Assembly: GCA_900553895.1 (NCBI GenBank) | Contig: USFB01000011.1 | Span: 1 to 44,758, forward strand | Length of the DNA stretch: 44,758 nucleotides | Direction: 5' to 3' | DNA from: an uncultured bacterium | Lineage (GTDB): Bacteria; Cyanobacteriota; Vampirovibrionia; Gastranaerophilales; Gastranaerophilaceae | Part shown: positions 23,578 to 31,195 of the stretch, in pieces | How the letters are laid out: each line of letters begins with the position of its first letter | Position numbering within the stretch: the stretch's first letter is position 1 | The notes under the pieces: model-generated | The model's database searches: none | What the model was told of the DNA's origin: nothing | Seen by the model: the letters and a program-made list of their open reading frames with translations, nothing else | Position numbers and translations under genes: made by a program

Positions 23578-24654
23578 ATGGCAAAAAGTGCTTATATCCA
23601 TATACCGTTTTGTAAATCAAAATGCAAATACTGTTCGTTTGTGTCATTTAATCGTTCAGAATTAATTACAGGTTATATTTTTGCTCTGTTAAAAGATATT
23701 TCTGATAATTATAAAGGAGAAGAACTCAAAACGCTTTATTTTGGCGGAGGAACGCCTTCTCTTGTTTCAATAGAACTACTCAAGAAAGTTATAAACAAAT
23801 TTAAACTTACAGAAAACGCGGAAGTAACGCTTGAACTCAATCCTGATGATGCGTCACAAGAATATTTAACAGGTTTAAAACAAATTGGTGTAAACCGTTT
23901 GAGTATCGGCTCACAAACCTTTGATGATGAGATTCTGAAGCTAATTGGTAGACGTCATAATTCAGCGCAAATAGTTGAAGCTATTAGTATGGCGAAAAAT
24001 GCAGGATTTGACAATATTAGTGTTGATTTAATTTATGGGTTGCCGACTCAAACTTTAGAGAAACTCTCTTCTGATTTAGAGAAAATTTTAGAACTTGGTA
24101 TTCAACATATTTCAACTTACGGCTTAAAAATAGAAGCAGAGTCTTTTTGGGGTAAAAATCCTCCGAGTGTTCCTGATGATGATATTCAAGCGGATATGTA
24201 CGAATTAATTAATCAAAAATTGGAACAAAACGGATTTTTCAGATATGAAGTCAGCAATTTTTCTCAAAAGGGGTTTGAATCTCGCCATAATTTGAATTAT
24301 TGGGATAATAACAAGTACTACGGTTTTGGAGTAGCTGCACATGGTTATTTAGATGGTGCAAGATATTCAAATTTCACAACTTTAGAAGAATATTTGGAAA
24401 AACCTTCAACGCACGAGGTTGGGCATATTTTGTCAGAAGAAGAAAAACTTGAAGAAGAAATCTTTTTAGGTTTTAGAAAGACAGAAGGAATTGATTGCGA
24501 GCGTATAAAAGAAAAATTTAACATAGATTTTGAAACAAAATATGCGAATATTTTGAAAAAATATTCTGATTTTATAGAGCGAACAGAAAAAGGTTTTAAA
24601 CTAAACTTAAAAGGCATTTTAGTCAGCAATATAATATTATCGGAATTTATATAA
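23578..24654 (+). CDS. hemW: HemW-like radical SAM protein (coproporphyrinogen oxidase-related)
   Basis: Radical SAM protein of the HemN/HemW family; HemW members bind heme and act as heme chaperones rather than oxidases. The iron-sulfur motif is C12-x3-C16-x2-C19 (F-C-K-S-K-C-K-Y-C), G-G-G-T-P-S is the SAM-binding segment, then L-N-P-D-D and S-I-G-S-Q-T. 358 aa fits HemW, shorter than HemN. It follows ftsQ by 2 bases, so it is cotranscribed with the cell-wall genes. Confidence 0.9.
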   Translation: MAKSAYIHIPFCKSKCKYCSFVSFNRSELITGYIFALLKDISDNYKGEELKTLYFGGGTPSLVSIELLKKVINKFKLTENAEVTLELNPDDASQEYLTGLKQIGVNRLSIGSQTFDDEILKLIGRRHNSAQIVEAISMAKNAGFDNISVDLIYGLPTQTLEKLSSDLEKILELGIQHISTYGLKIEAESFWGKNPPSVPDDDIQADMYELINQKLEQNGFFRYEVSNFSQKGFESRHNLNYWDNNKYYGFGVAAHGYLDGARYSNFTTLEEYLEKPSTHEVGHILSEEEKLEEEIFLGFRKTEGIDCERIKEKFNIDFETKYANILKKYSDFIERTEKGFKLNLKGILVSNIILSEFI

Positions 24655-24691
24655 TTAGTCCTACAAGCGAGTTAATTCTTACAAATATTTG

Positions 24692-24700
24692 TGCTACGAT
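24692..24700 (+). promoter_or_regulatory. Extended -10 giving a leaderless UbiA-family mRNA
   Basis: TGCTACGAT followed by six bases and the ATG, so +1 is predicted on the A of the start codon. No Shine-Dalgarno sequence; the -35 region (TTAATT) is weak, as is common with extended -10 promoters. Confidence 0.5.
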
Positions 24701-24706
24701 TTTATT

Positions 24707-25675
24707 ATGCTAACAAAATTACCTTTAATATTTGAGTGTTCAAGAATTTTTTCACTTCCGATGACAATAATGTCATGGCTGGTTATTTTTACATATTCTG
24801 CAACTGTTGCAGGTAATAAGTTGTATGGCTTTATTGCGCTAATTGGCGTATGTTTGGTACATCTTGCAACAAATACATTGGATGATTATTTCGATTATAA
24901 ATCACTTATTAAACAGGTAAATTTTGACAAAAAAGAATATTTAAAAAATTCTCAAAAAACAAAATGCAGATACTTAATCTCAGGAATGATAAAAGAAAAA
25001 GATGTTTTGTATTTGGCAATGTCTTATCTTTTTATCGCTGGTTTAATCGGTTTATTTTTCTTCTTGAAATGCGGTGTTGGAGTTTTATATTTTGCTCTGG
25101 TCGGTGGATTTATAGCTGTTTTGTATTCGTTTTTTTCAAAAATCAGATTATCAGAACTTGTAATTGCGATTGCATACGGTCCGGCTTTATTTGGCGGAAT
25201 TTATTATGTAATGACAAAAACATATTCTTGGGAAGTTTTTGTATTATCAATTCCAACAATGCTAATCACCGTAATTCTGTTATATATCCACACGGTTATG
25301 GATTTCGAATTTGATATTAATGAAGGACATAATACGATAGCAAACGCATTTGATTCACCATTGGATGCTCTTGTTGTTTTAAAATGGTTAATTATACTGG
25401 CGTACTTATCTCCAATTATTTTATGTATTTTGGATATTGCAGATTGGCAAGTTTTGTTATGCTGGCTAACAATTCCGCTTGCAGTGGATTTATATAAATC
25501 TATGGTTGATTATACTGTGAATTCTGATTCAATTCCGAAACACAAGTGGTTTCATTTTCCGATGGAAGATATGCACGGTGCGCCAAGCTTTATGATTAGA
25601 ATGTATCAGTCAAGAAATCTTACAATATATTACACAGTATTGTTCGTTATTGGTTTGGTTTTGTCTTATAATTAA
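24707..25675 (+). CDS. UbiA-family prenyltransferase
   Basis: Polytopic membrane enzyme transferring a prenyl chain to an aromatic or related acceptor. First Asp-rich motif N-T-L-D-D-Y-F-D and second D-F-E-F-D-I-N-E-G-H, both expected for diphosphate/Mg binding, with about eight to nine hydrophobic helices. The S-F-F-S-K-I-R-L-S-E-L-V segment resembles MenA-type members (menaquinone synthesis), but the acceptor cannot be fixed from sequence alone. 322 aa from the ATG at 24707, which lacks a ribosome site and appears leaderless; a TTG at 24689 is less likely. Confidence 0.8.
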   Translation: MLTKLPLIFECSRIFSLPMTIMSWLVIFTYSATVAGNKLYGFIALIGVCLVHLATNTLDDYFDYKSLIKQVNFDKKEYLKNSQKTKCRYLISGMIKEKDVLYLAMSYLFIAGLIGLFFFLKCGVGVLYFALVGGFIAVLYSFFSKIRLSELVIAIAYGPALFGGIYYVMTKTYSWEVFVLSIPTMLITVILLYIHTVMDFEFDINEGHNTIANAFDSPLDALVVLKWLIILAYLSPIILCILDIADWQVLLCWLTIPLAVDLYKSMVDYTVNSDSIPKHKWFHFPMEDMHGAPSFMIRMYQSRNLTIYYTVLFVIGLVLSYN

Positions 25676-25754
25676 AGACAGAGTTAAGATTATATAAAGG
25701 CTCAAATTTTGTGTGTTACTATTAATATATAGAGAGAAAGAATAGGAGGATATT

Positions 25755-26873
25755 ATGATACCAATTTTAGATTCAAAAAGACAATATGCTAAAATAGGGG
25801 AGGAAGTTGAAAAAGCAGTATGTGAAGTTTTACGTTCAGGTTCTTATATTTTAGGACCAAACTGCAAAGCTTTAGAAGCTGAATTAGCAAAATACATCGG
25901 ATGCAATTACACAGTTGCATTGAACTCAGGAACAGATGCGTTACATTTGGGTTTAAGAGCTTTAGATATAGGTGCAGGTGATGAAGTTATTACAACCGCA
26001 TTTACATTTGTTGCTACAACAGAAGCTATTGGTATCGTAGGCGCAACTCCAGTTTTTGCTGATATTGACCCTGATACATTCAATATAGACCCTAAGAAAA
26101 TTGAAGAAAGAATCACACCAAAAACAAAAGCAATTATTCCGGTTCATTTATATGGTCAACCATGCGATATGGATGCAATTATGGACATTGCTAAACGTCA
26201 CAACTTATATGTAATTGAAGACTGTTGTCAAGCAATCGGAGCAGAATACAAAGGACAAAAAGTTGGTACATTCGGTGATATCGGATGCTACAGCTTCTAC
26301 CCTACTAAGAACTTAGGCGGTATGGGTGACGGCGGTTTGATTACCGTAAACAGCGAAAACTTAAGAAACAGAATTATCGCTCTACGTAATCACGGCGGTG
26401 CTGTTAGATATTATCACGATGAAATCGGTGTAAACTCTCGTTTAGACGAAATTCAAGCAGCAATCTTGAGAATTAAACTTAACTACATTGACGAATGGAA
26501 CAAAGATAGAAGAAGCCACGCAAAAACTTATAACGAATTATTCGCAGGATGTCCTGATATTCAAACACCAAAAGAATTGGCTGATACTTATTGCGTATAC
26601 CACCAATACACAGTTAAAATTCCTAACAGAGATAACATTCACAAAATGTTGCAAGAAGCAGGCATTGGCGCAATGCTTTATTACCCGGTTCCATTGCACT
26701 TGCAAAAAGTTCATGCTCACCTTGGATGGACTAAGGGAATGCTTCCAAACACTGAAAAAGATACTGAAATGGTTATTTCTCTTCCAATGTTCCCAGAACT
26801 AACATTAGAAGAACAAAAAACTGTTGCTTCAACTTTGATTAGCTGTATTGAAAAATCAAAGGCATTAGCATAG
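25755..26873 (+). CDS. DegT/DnrJ/EryC1/StrS-family sugar aminotransferase
   Basis: PLP-dependent aminotransferase acting on a nucleotide-linked keto-sugar for surface polysaccharide or glycan synthesis. L-N-S-G-T-D-A-L-H-L cofactor segment (57-66), E-D-C-C-Q-A-I-G-A (the E/D-D/A-A-Q region), and the PLP Lys K185 in F-Y-P-T-K-N-L-G-G-M-G-D-G-G. 372 aa, normal. AGGAGG before the ATG; monocistronic with a terminator. No other sugar-nucleotide gene is adjacent, so the product is unknown. Confidence 0.93.
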   Translation: MIPILDSKRQYAKIGEEVEKAVCEVLRSGSYILGPNCKALEAELAKYIGCNYTVALNSGTDALHLGLRALDIGAGDEVITTAFTFVATTEAIGIVGATPVFADIDPDTFNIDPKKIEERITPKTKAIIPVHLYGQPCDMDAIMDIAKRHNLYVIEDCCQAIGAEYKGQKVGTFGDIGCYSFYPTKNLGGMGDGGLITVNSENLRNRIIALRNHGGAVRYYHDEIGVNSRLDEIQAAILRIKLNYIDEWNKDRRSHAKTYNELFAGCPDIQTPKELADTYCVYHQYTVKIPNRDNIHKMLQEAGIGAMLYYPVPLHLQKVHAHLGWTKGMLPNTEKDTEMVISLPMFPELTLEEQKTVASTLISCIEKSKALA

Positions 26874-26892
26874 TTAAGTATTCATAGAACAA

Positions 26893-26922
26893 AAAAAGAC
26901 ACATCGTAGGGTGTGTCTTTTT
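26893..26922 (+). terminator. Rho-independent terminator of the DegT-family gene
   Basis: Stem AAAAAGACACA / TGTGTCTTTTT with an 8-base loop. Confidence 0.88.
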
Positions 26923-26939
26923 GTATTTAAATTTATGTT

Positions 26940-26962
26940 GTTGGGCTGAAAGCCCAACCTAC
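26940..26962 (-). repeat. GTAG-headed palindrome (REP-like element 3)
   Basis: Minus-strand reading GTAG, GTTGGGC, TTTCA, GCCCAAC: the same core as element 2 at 20794, including the loop. Confidence 0.75.
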
Positions 26963-26974
26963 TTTTGACAAAAT

Positions 26975-27012
26975 AAAAAGGCTGGTTTCTTTACAAGAAA
27001 TCCAACCTTTTT
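26975..27012 (-). terminator. Rho-independent terminator of leuS
   Basis: Stem AAAAAGG-CTGGTTTCTT / AAGAAATCCAACCTTTTT directly after the leuS stop on the minus strand. Confidence 0.85.
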
Positions 27013-27020
27013 ATTAAATA

Positions 27021-29507
27021 TTAGCCTTTAACTACAATATTTACCAGTTTTTTAGGAACTACAATCACCTTAACAACTTCCTTGCCGGCTGTCAGTTCTT
27101 TTACTCTATCGCTTGATAAAGCTAATGCTTGCAACTCATCATTATTCAAGCCTTCGTCAGCTTCAAGTTTGTCTTTAACTTTACCGTTAATTTGAACAAC
27201 AAGAGTAATCTTACTTGCTTTCGCTAAGTTTTCATCCCATTCACACCATTTTTCATCGTGAATAGAACCAACTCCACCCAAGTCATGCCAAATTTCTTCT
27301 GACATGTGAACAGTTACAGGAGCCATAAGCTTGATTAACGAAATAATAGCAAAGCTTAAAACATTCTTGTCTTCATCATTTAAGTCAGACTTTTTGCTTC
27401 TCCAATCATAAATTGCATTTGTAAGTTCTCTATACTTAGAAATTACGGTATTAAATTGAAAATCATTTGCTATATCGTTTGTAATTCCCTTCATTGCAAT
27501 ATGAACTGTTCTTACAAGGTCATCATTTTCTCTTGTTAGAGGGAATGTAAGCTTATAATCTTTTGTTAAATCATTTTGATTATCGCTTACCAATCTCCAA
27601 ACTCTGTTCAAGAATTTATAACAGCCTTCAACGCCAGCATCTGACCAGTCAAAATCTCTAGCTGGAGGTGAATCTGAAAGAATAAATAATCTTGCCGTAT
27701 CAGCCCCGTAGTTTTCGAATATTTCATCAGGGTCAACCGTATTGCCTTTTGATTTAGACATCTTAGAACCGTCTTTAAGAACCATGCCTTGAGTTAGCAA
27801 GTTTTTGAACGGTTCATCAAAGCTTAACAAGCCTAAATCTTTAAGTGCTTTTGTAAAGAATCTTGAATACAACAAGTGTAAAATAGCATGCTCAATACCA
27901 CCTACATACTGATCAACAGGTAACCAGTGGTCTACAAGTTCTTTTGCAAACGGTAATTCAGAATTCTTAGGGTCAGAATATCTCAAATAGTACCAGCTTG
28001 AGCAAACGAATGTATCCATTGTATCCATTTCACGTCTTGCTTTTCCGCCACAAATAGGGCAAGTAGTTTCTGCAAAAGTTTTTGAAGTTGTAATTGGTGA
28101 TTTGCCAACAACTGAAAAATCAACATCAGTAGGAAGCATTACAGGCAAGTTTTCTTCTTTTTCTGGAACAATACCGCACTTGTCACAATAAACCATAGGA
28201 ATTGGTGCGCCCCAATATCTTTGACGAGAAATCAACCAATCTCTTAATCTGTATTGAGTCTTGAATTCGCCAAAACCGTTATCAACTGCTTTTTGAGTAA
28301 TAGCCTTCTTTGCTTCAGTGTTTTTCATTCCGTTGAATTCGTTTGAATTTACCAAAACGCCTTCTTCCGTATAAGCCTCAGTCATTTCTTCAGGTTTAAG
28401 TTCTTTACCTTCCGGAGAAATAACAACTTTTAGAGGAAGATTATATTTTTTAGCAAAATCAAAATCTCTTGTATCGTGAGTAGGAACTGCCATAACAGCA
28501 CCTGTACCGTATTCAACAAGAGCATAGTCTGCTGTCCAAAGCGGGAATTCTTCGCCCGTAAATGGATTTATACAATGAGTCCCTAATGGAACACCTGTTT
28601 TAACTCTATCTGTTGAAAGTCTTTCTATTTCAGTCATCTTACGAGCATTTGCTCTATATTCTTCAACTCTTTCTTTGTTTTCAGGAGTTGTAAGTTTATC
28701 AATATCCTTGTATTCAGGTGCTACAACAAGATAAGTTATACCGTGAACAGTATCAGGTCTTGTTGTATAAACAGGAACTTCCATTCCTTCAATTTCTTTA
28801 ACCTTAAACTTGAAAATTGCACCTTGAGATTTTCCAATCCAGTTCGCTTGCATTGTTTTAACGTTGTCACCCCAACCTGGAAGTTTATCTAAATCTTCAA
28901 GCAATCTTTCAGCATAATCAGTAATTTTGAAGAACCATTGAGAAAGATATTTCTTTTCTACAACGCTATCGCATCTCCAGCATTTACCGTCAATAACTTG
29001 TTCATTGGCTAAAACGGTACCGCATTTGTCACACCAGTTTACAGCAGCTTCTTTTTTGTAAGCCAAACCTTTTTTATAAAGTTGAATAAATAACCACTGA
29101 GTCCATTTATAATAATCAGGTTTGCAAGTTGTAACTTCTCGTTGCCAATCATAAGATAAACCAAGCATTTTAAGCTGTTTGGTCATATAGGCAATATTTT
29201 CATCAGTCCACTTAGCAGGATCTGCACCATGTTTCATTGCAGCGTTTTCTGCCGGCAAACCGAAACTATCCCATCCCATCGGATGAAGTACATTAAAGCC
29301 TTGCATTTTTTTGAATCTTGCAATTACATCTGTAATTGTATAGTTTCTAACGTGTCCCATATGAAGTTTTCCTGATGGGTACGGAAACATTGATAATGCA
29401 AAATATTTAGGCTTGTCGCTTTTGTCAGGCGTATGGAAAACATTGTTCTTTTCCCAATTTTCCTGCCATCTCTTTTCTATTTCTTGTGGAAAATATGCCT
29501 CTTTCAT
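27021..29507 (-). CDS. leuS: Leucine--tRNA ligase
   Basis: Class I aminoacyl-tRNA synthetase charging tRNA-Leu, with editing domain. HIGH motif in P-Y-P-S-G-K-L-H-M-G-H, zinc-type Cys pairs (C-D-K-C-G and C-W-R-C; C-P-I-C-G later), CP1 editing domain with T-R-P-D-T and D-F-D segments, and K-M-S-K-S near residue 575. 828 aa, normal bacterial length. GGAGGG precedes the ATG, and an extended -10 TGCTAAAAT lies about 40 bases upstream. Monocistronic. Confidence 0.98.
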   Translation of the reverse strand: MKEAYFPQEIEKRWQENWEKNNVFHTPDKSDKPKYFALSMFPYPSGKLHMGHVRNYTITDVIARFKKMQGFNVLHPMGWDSFGLPAENAAMKHGADPAKWTDENIAYMTKQLKMLGLSYDWQREVTTCKPDYYKWTQWLFIQLYKKGLAYKKEAAVNWCDKCGTVLANEQVIDGKCWRCDSVVEKKYLSQWFFKITDYAERLLEDLDKLPGWGDNVKTMQANWIGKSQGAIFKFKVKEIEGMEVPVYTTRPDTVHGITYLVVAPEYKDIDKLTTPENKERVEEYRANARKMTEIERLSTDRVKTGVPLGTHCINPFTGEEFPLWTADYALVEYGTGAVMAVPTHDTRDFDFAKKYNLPLKVVISPEGKELKPEEMTEAYTEEGVLVNSNEFNGMKNTEAKKAITQKAVDNGFGEFKTQYRLRDWLISRQRYWGAPIPMVYCDKCGIVPEKEENLPVMLPTDVDFSVVGKSPITTSKTFAETTCPICGGKARREMDTMDTFVCSSWYYLRYSDPKNSELPFAKELVDHWLPVDQYVGGIEHAILHLLYSRFFTKALKDLGLLSFDEPFKNLLTQGMVLKDGSKMSKSKGNTVDPDEIFENYGADTARLFILSDSPPARDFDWSDAGVEGCYKFLNRVWRLVSDNQNDLTKDYKLTFPLTRENDDLVRTVHIAMKGITNDIANDFQFNTVISKYRELTNAIYDWRSKKSDLNDEDKNVLSFAIISLIKLMAPVTVHMSEEIWHDLGGVGSIHDEKWCEWDENLAKASKITLVVQINGKVKDKLEADEGLNNDELQALALSSDRVKELTAGKEVVKVIVVPKKLVNIVVKG

Positions 29508-29697
29508 TTATCCCTCCATTATAATCAATAAGTTTATTTTAGCATAAAATTTCTAAATAAAATATAGAATAAATTAACTTTGAATGAATAATAAAAATTT
29601 AAGTTTTGTAAACAGTTTATTTAATAAAAGGCAATTTTTCTTTGTTCAAATACTTTATTTATATACGAGGAGATATTAATCTAGGATGGAGAAATTA

Positions 29698-30597
29698 ATG
29701 CCGGATATTATAAGTAATTTTACAATACCACAGGAGTTGATTAAATATTACAACCCCGCAGATGTTTCAAATCAGAATGAGCAAAATTTTTCGTCTAACG
29801 TTGAAGTAGTGCGAAATAATGAAGGCAAAATATTTTCTTTAAAGTTTTATTCGCCGGATAAAGATTTAGTTAAAAGTCTATGCTATGAAGGAGCACAAAT
29901 AACACAAGTAAACTACTATAGACAAAATCTTTTGTATTGTTCAGACAAGTACAATGACAGTTTGTTAGTTGAAAAAACTGTGTATAGAAAAAATGGAGTT
30001 GTAGCGTATATCATCAATTATGAATATAATAAAGAAAAACGTTTAATTCGAATTTGTAAAAAGACATTGAACAGAGAATTTCTTGTTGGCTATAAATACG
30101 ATACTTTTGGACGTATTATTGAAAAAAATATCAGTTTTAACGGCAAACAAACTACTAAACAGGAATATAGTTATGACATTTTAGATAGAGTCGTAGAATA
30201 TAAGGATAGTAATCAAAAAATAAAAGTCGATAAAATTAATCAGAATAATGAGTTGATATCTTACAGAATAACTGATAAGATAGGTAATGTTATTGGTGTA
30301 GAAAATCATTTTGCTGACTGTGGTTATATTTGTACGACATTAGTAGTAAATGGACATTCCACAACGGTGAATGATACAAGTTATGTGGATAATGTAATGT
30401 TAAAAAAGCCTTATGCTAAAGAAGAAGATTTAGATATAATTATATCAAATTTATTTACCGGCATGGATACAACAACTCAAAGGATGTCAGGTTCAAATAA
30501 TGCAATAAATCTTATTGAACAAACTATAGAAACCCGCACTTTGCCGATTTCGTTGAGAAAACGAGCTTTGTATAACACTCTTGTAAAAGGTGCTTAA
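29698..30597 (+). CDS. Hypothetical protein with YD-repeat-like core (299 aa)
   Basis: Not recognised as a family. No signal peptide. The middle (about residues 60-200) is a run of short beta strands of the form [Y/F]-x-Y-D-x-x-G/D-R-x-x-E (Y-K-Y-D-T-F-G-R-I-I-E, Y-S-Y-D-I-L-D-R-V-V-E), which looks like degenerate YD/RHS repeats. The C-terminal 60 residues are helical. The ATG at 29698 is preferred (GGAG 6 bases upstream) over the ATG at 29686. The absence of an export signal is unusual for YD-repeat proteins. Confidence 0.65.
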   Translation: MPDIISNFTIPQELIKYYNPADVSNQNEQNFSSNVEVVRNNEGKIFSLKFYSPDKDLVKSLCYEGAQITQVNYYRQNLLYCSDKYNDSLLVEKTVYRKNGVVAYIINYEYNKEKRLIRICKKTLNREFLVGYKYDTFGRIIEKNISFNGKQTTKQEYSYDILDRVVEYKDSNQKIKVDKINQNNELISYRITDKIGNVIGVENHFADCGYICTTLVVNGHSTTVNDTSYVDNVMLKKPYAKEEDLDIIISNLFTGMDTTTQRMSGSNNAINLIEQTIETRTLPISLRKRALYNTLVKGA

Positions 30598-30600
30598 CAT

Positions 30601-30629
30601 TTTACAAAACTAAAATCATATAGTATAAT
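30601..30629 (+). promoter_or_regulatory. Sigma-70-type promoter of the 130-aa gene
   Basis: TTTACA, 17-base spacer, TATAAT, starting 3 bases after the previous stop; +1 near 30636, about 28 bases before the ATG. Confidence 0.7.
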
Positions 30630-30663
30630 TGTTTTGTTATATTATAGATTTTAGGAGGTTTTT

Positions 30664-31056
30664 ATGAAGGAAGAATTTACAACTAATGCAAGACGTTGGT
30701 ATGACAAAGACCCTGTATTATCATCTGCAATGAAAACCTTGGAAGAGTCTGATGATGAAACGCAAATCAAAGTTGCTCTTAATCTGATTAAGATTATTAC
30801 AGAGCACCATTTGTCAAGCACAGAATACGAATCTGTAGAAGATATTGTTTCAGCTACCGAAGATATGATGGATGAATCTAAACACGGAAGGTGGTATGAC
30901 TTGGATGGGACTCTAAGAACAGCAATCAGCCTTCTTCAAAATTGCCCTGATTCAACCCGTAGTATTATTGCTAAAGAAATGGCTAAAAACGTTATCGACA
31001 TTATTAAGAAAGAAGAAGATGTTGATGATGTTGAATTAGATATTCCTGAAGAATAA
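30664..31056 (+). CDS. Acidic hypothetical protein with internal duplication
   Basis: Not recognised. 130 residues, acidic, all-helical in appearance. Two copies of one unit are evident: R-W-Y-D-K-D-P-V-L-S-S-A-M at about 11-23 and R-W-Y-D-L-D-G-T-L-R-T-A-I at about 78-90, each followed about 25 residues later by a K/A-rich helix ending in I-I. TTAGGAGG before the ATG; own promoter and terminator. Probably a small two-repeat helical protein for binding a partner. Confidence 0.72.
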   Translation: MKEEFTTNARRWYDKDPVLSSAMKTLEESDDETQIKVALNLIKIITEHHLSSTEYESVEDIVSATEDMMDESKHGRWYDLDGTLRTAISLLQNCPDSTRSIIAKEMAKNVIDIIKKEEDVDDVELDIPEE

Positions 31057-31078
31057 TAAATAATCATTCTTTAAAATT

Positions 31079-31113
31079 AAATAACGCATGTCTTAAAAAG
31101 ACATGCGTTATTT
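31079..31113. terminator. Terminator after the 130-aa gene
   Basis: Perfect 16-bp stem AAATAACGCATGTCTT / AAGACATGCGTTATTT with a 3-base loop. Symmetric A/T flanks; could also act on the minus strand behind the helicase gene. Confidence 0.85.
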
Positions 31114-31148
31114 AGTTATTTCAAAAAAAATCTAATTTGTATAAATTT

Positions 31149-31183
31149 GTAGGTCGGGTTCAACAATCATCATTGAACCCGAC
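31149..31183 (+). repeat. GTAG-headed palindrome (REP-like element 4)
   Basis: GTAG followed by an 11-bp stem GTCGGGTTCAA / TTGAACCCGAC around a 9-base loop, between two convergent genes. Confidence 0.7.
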
Positions 31184-31195
31184 TTGTACTAAAAA

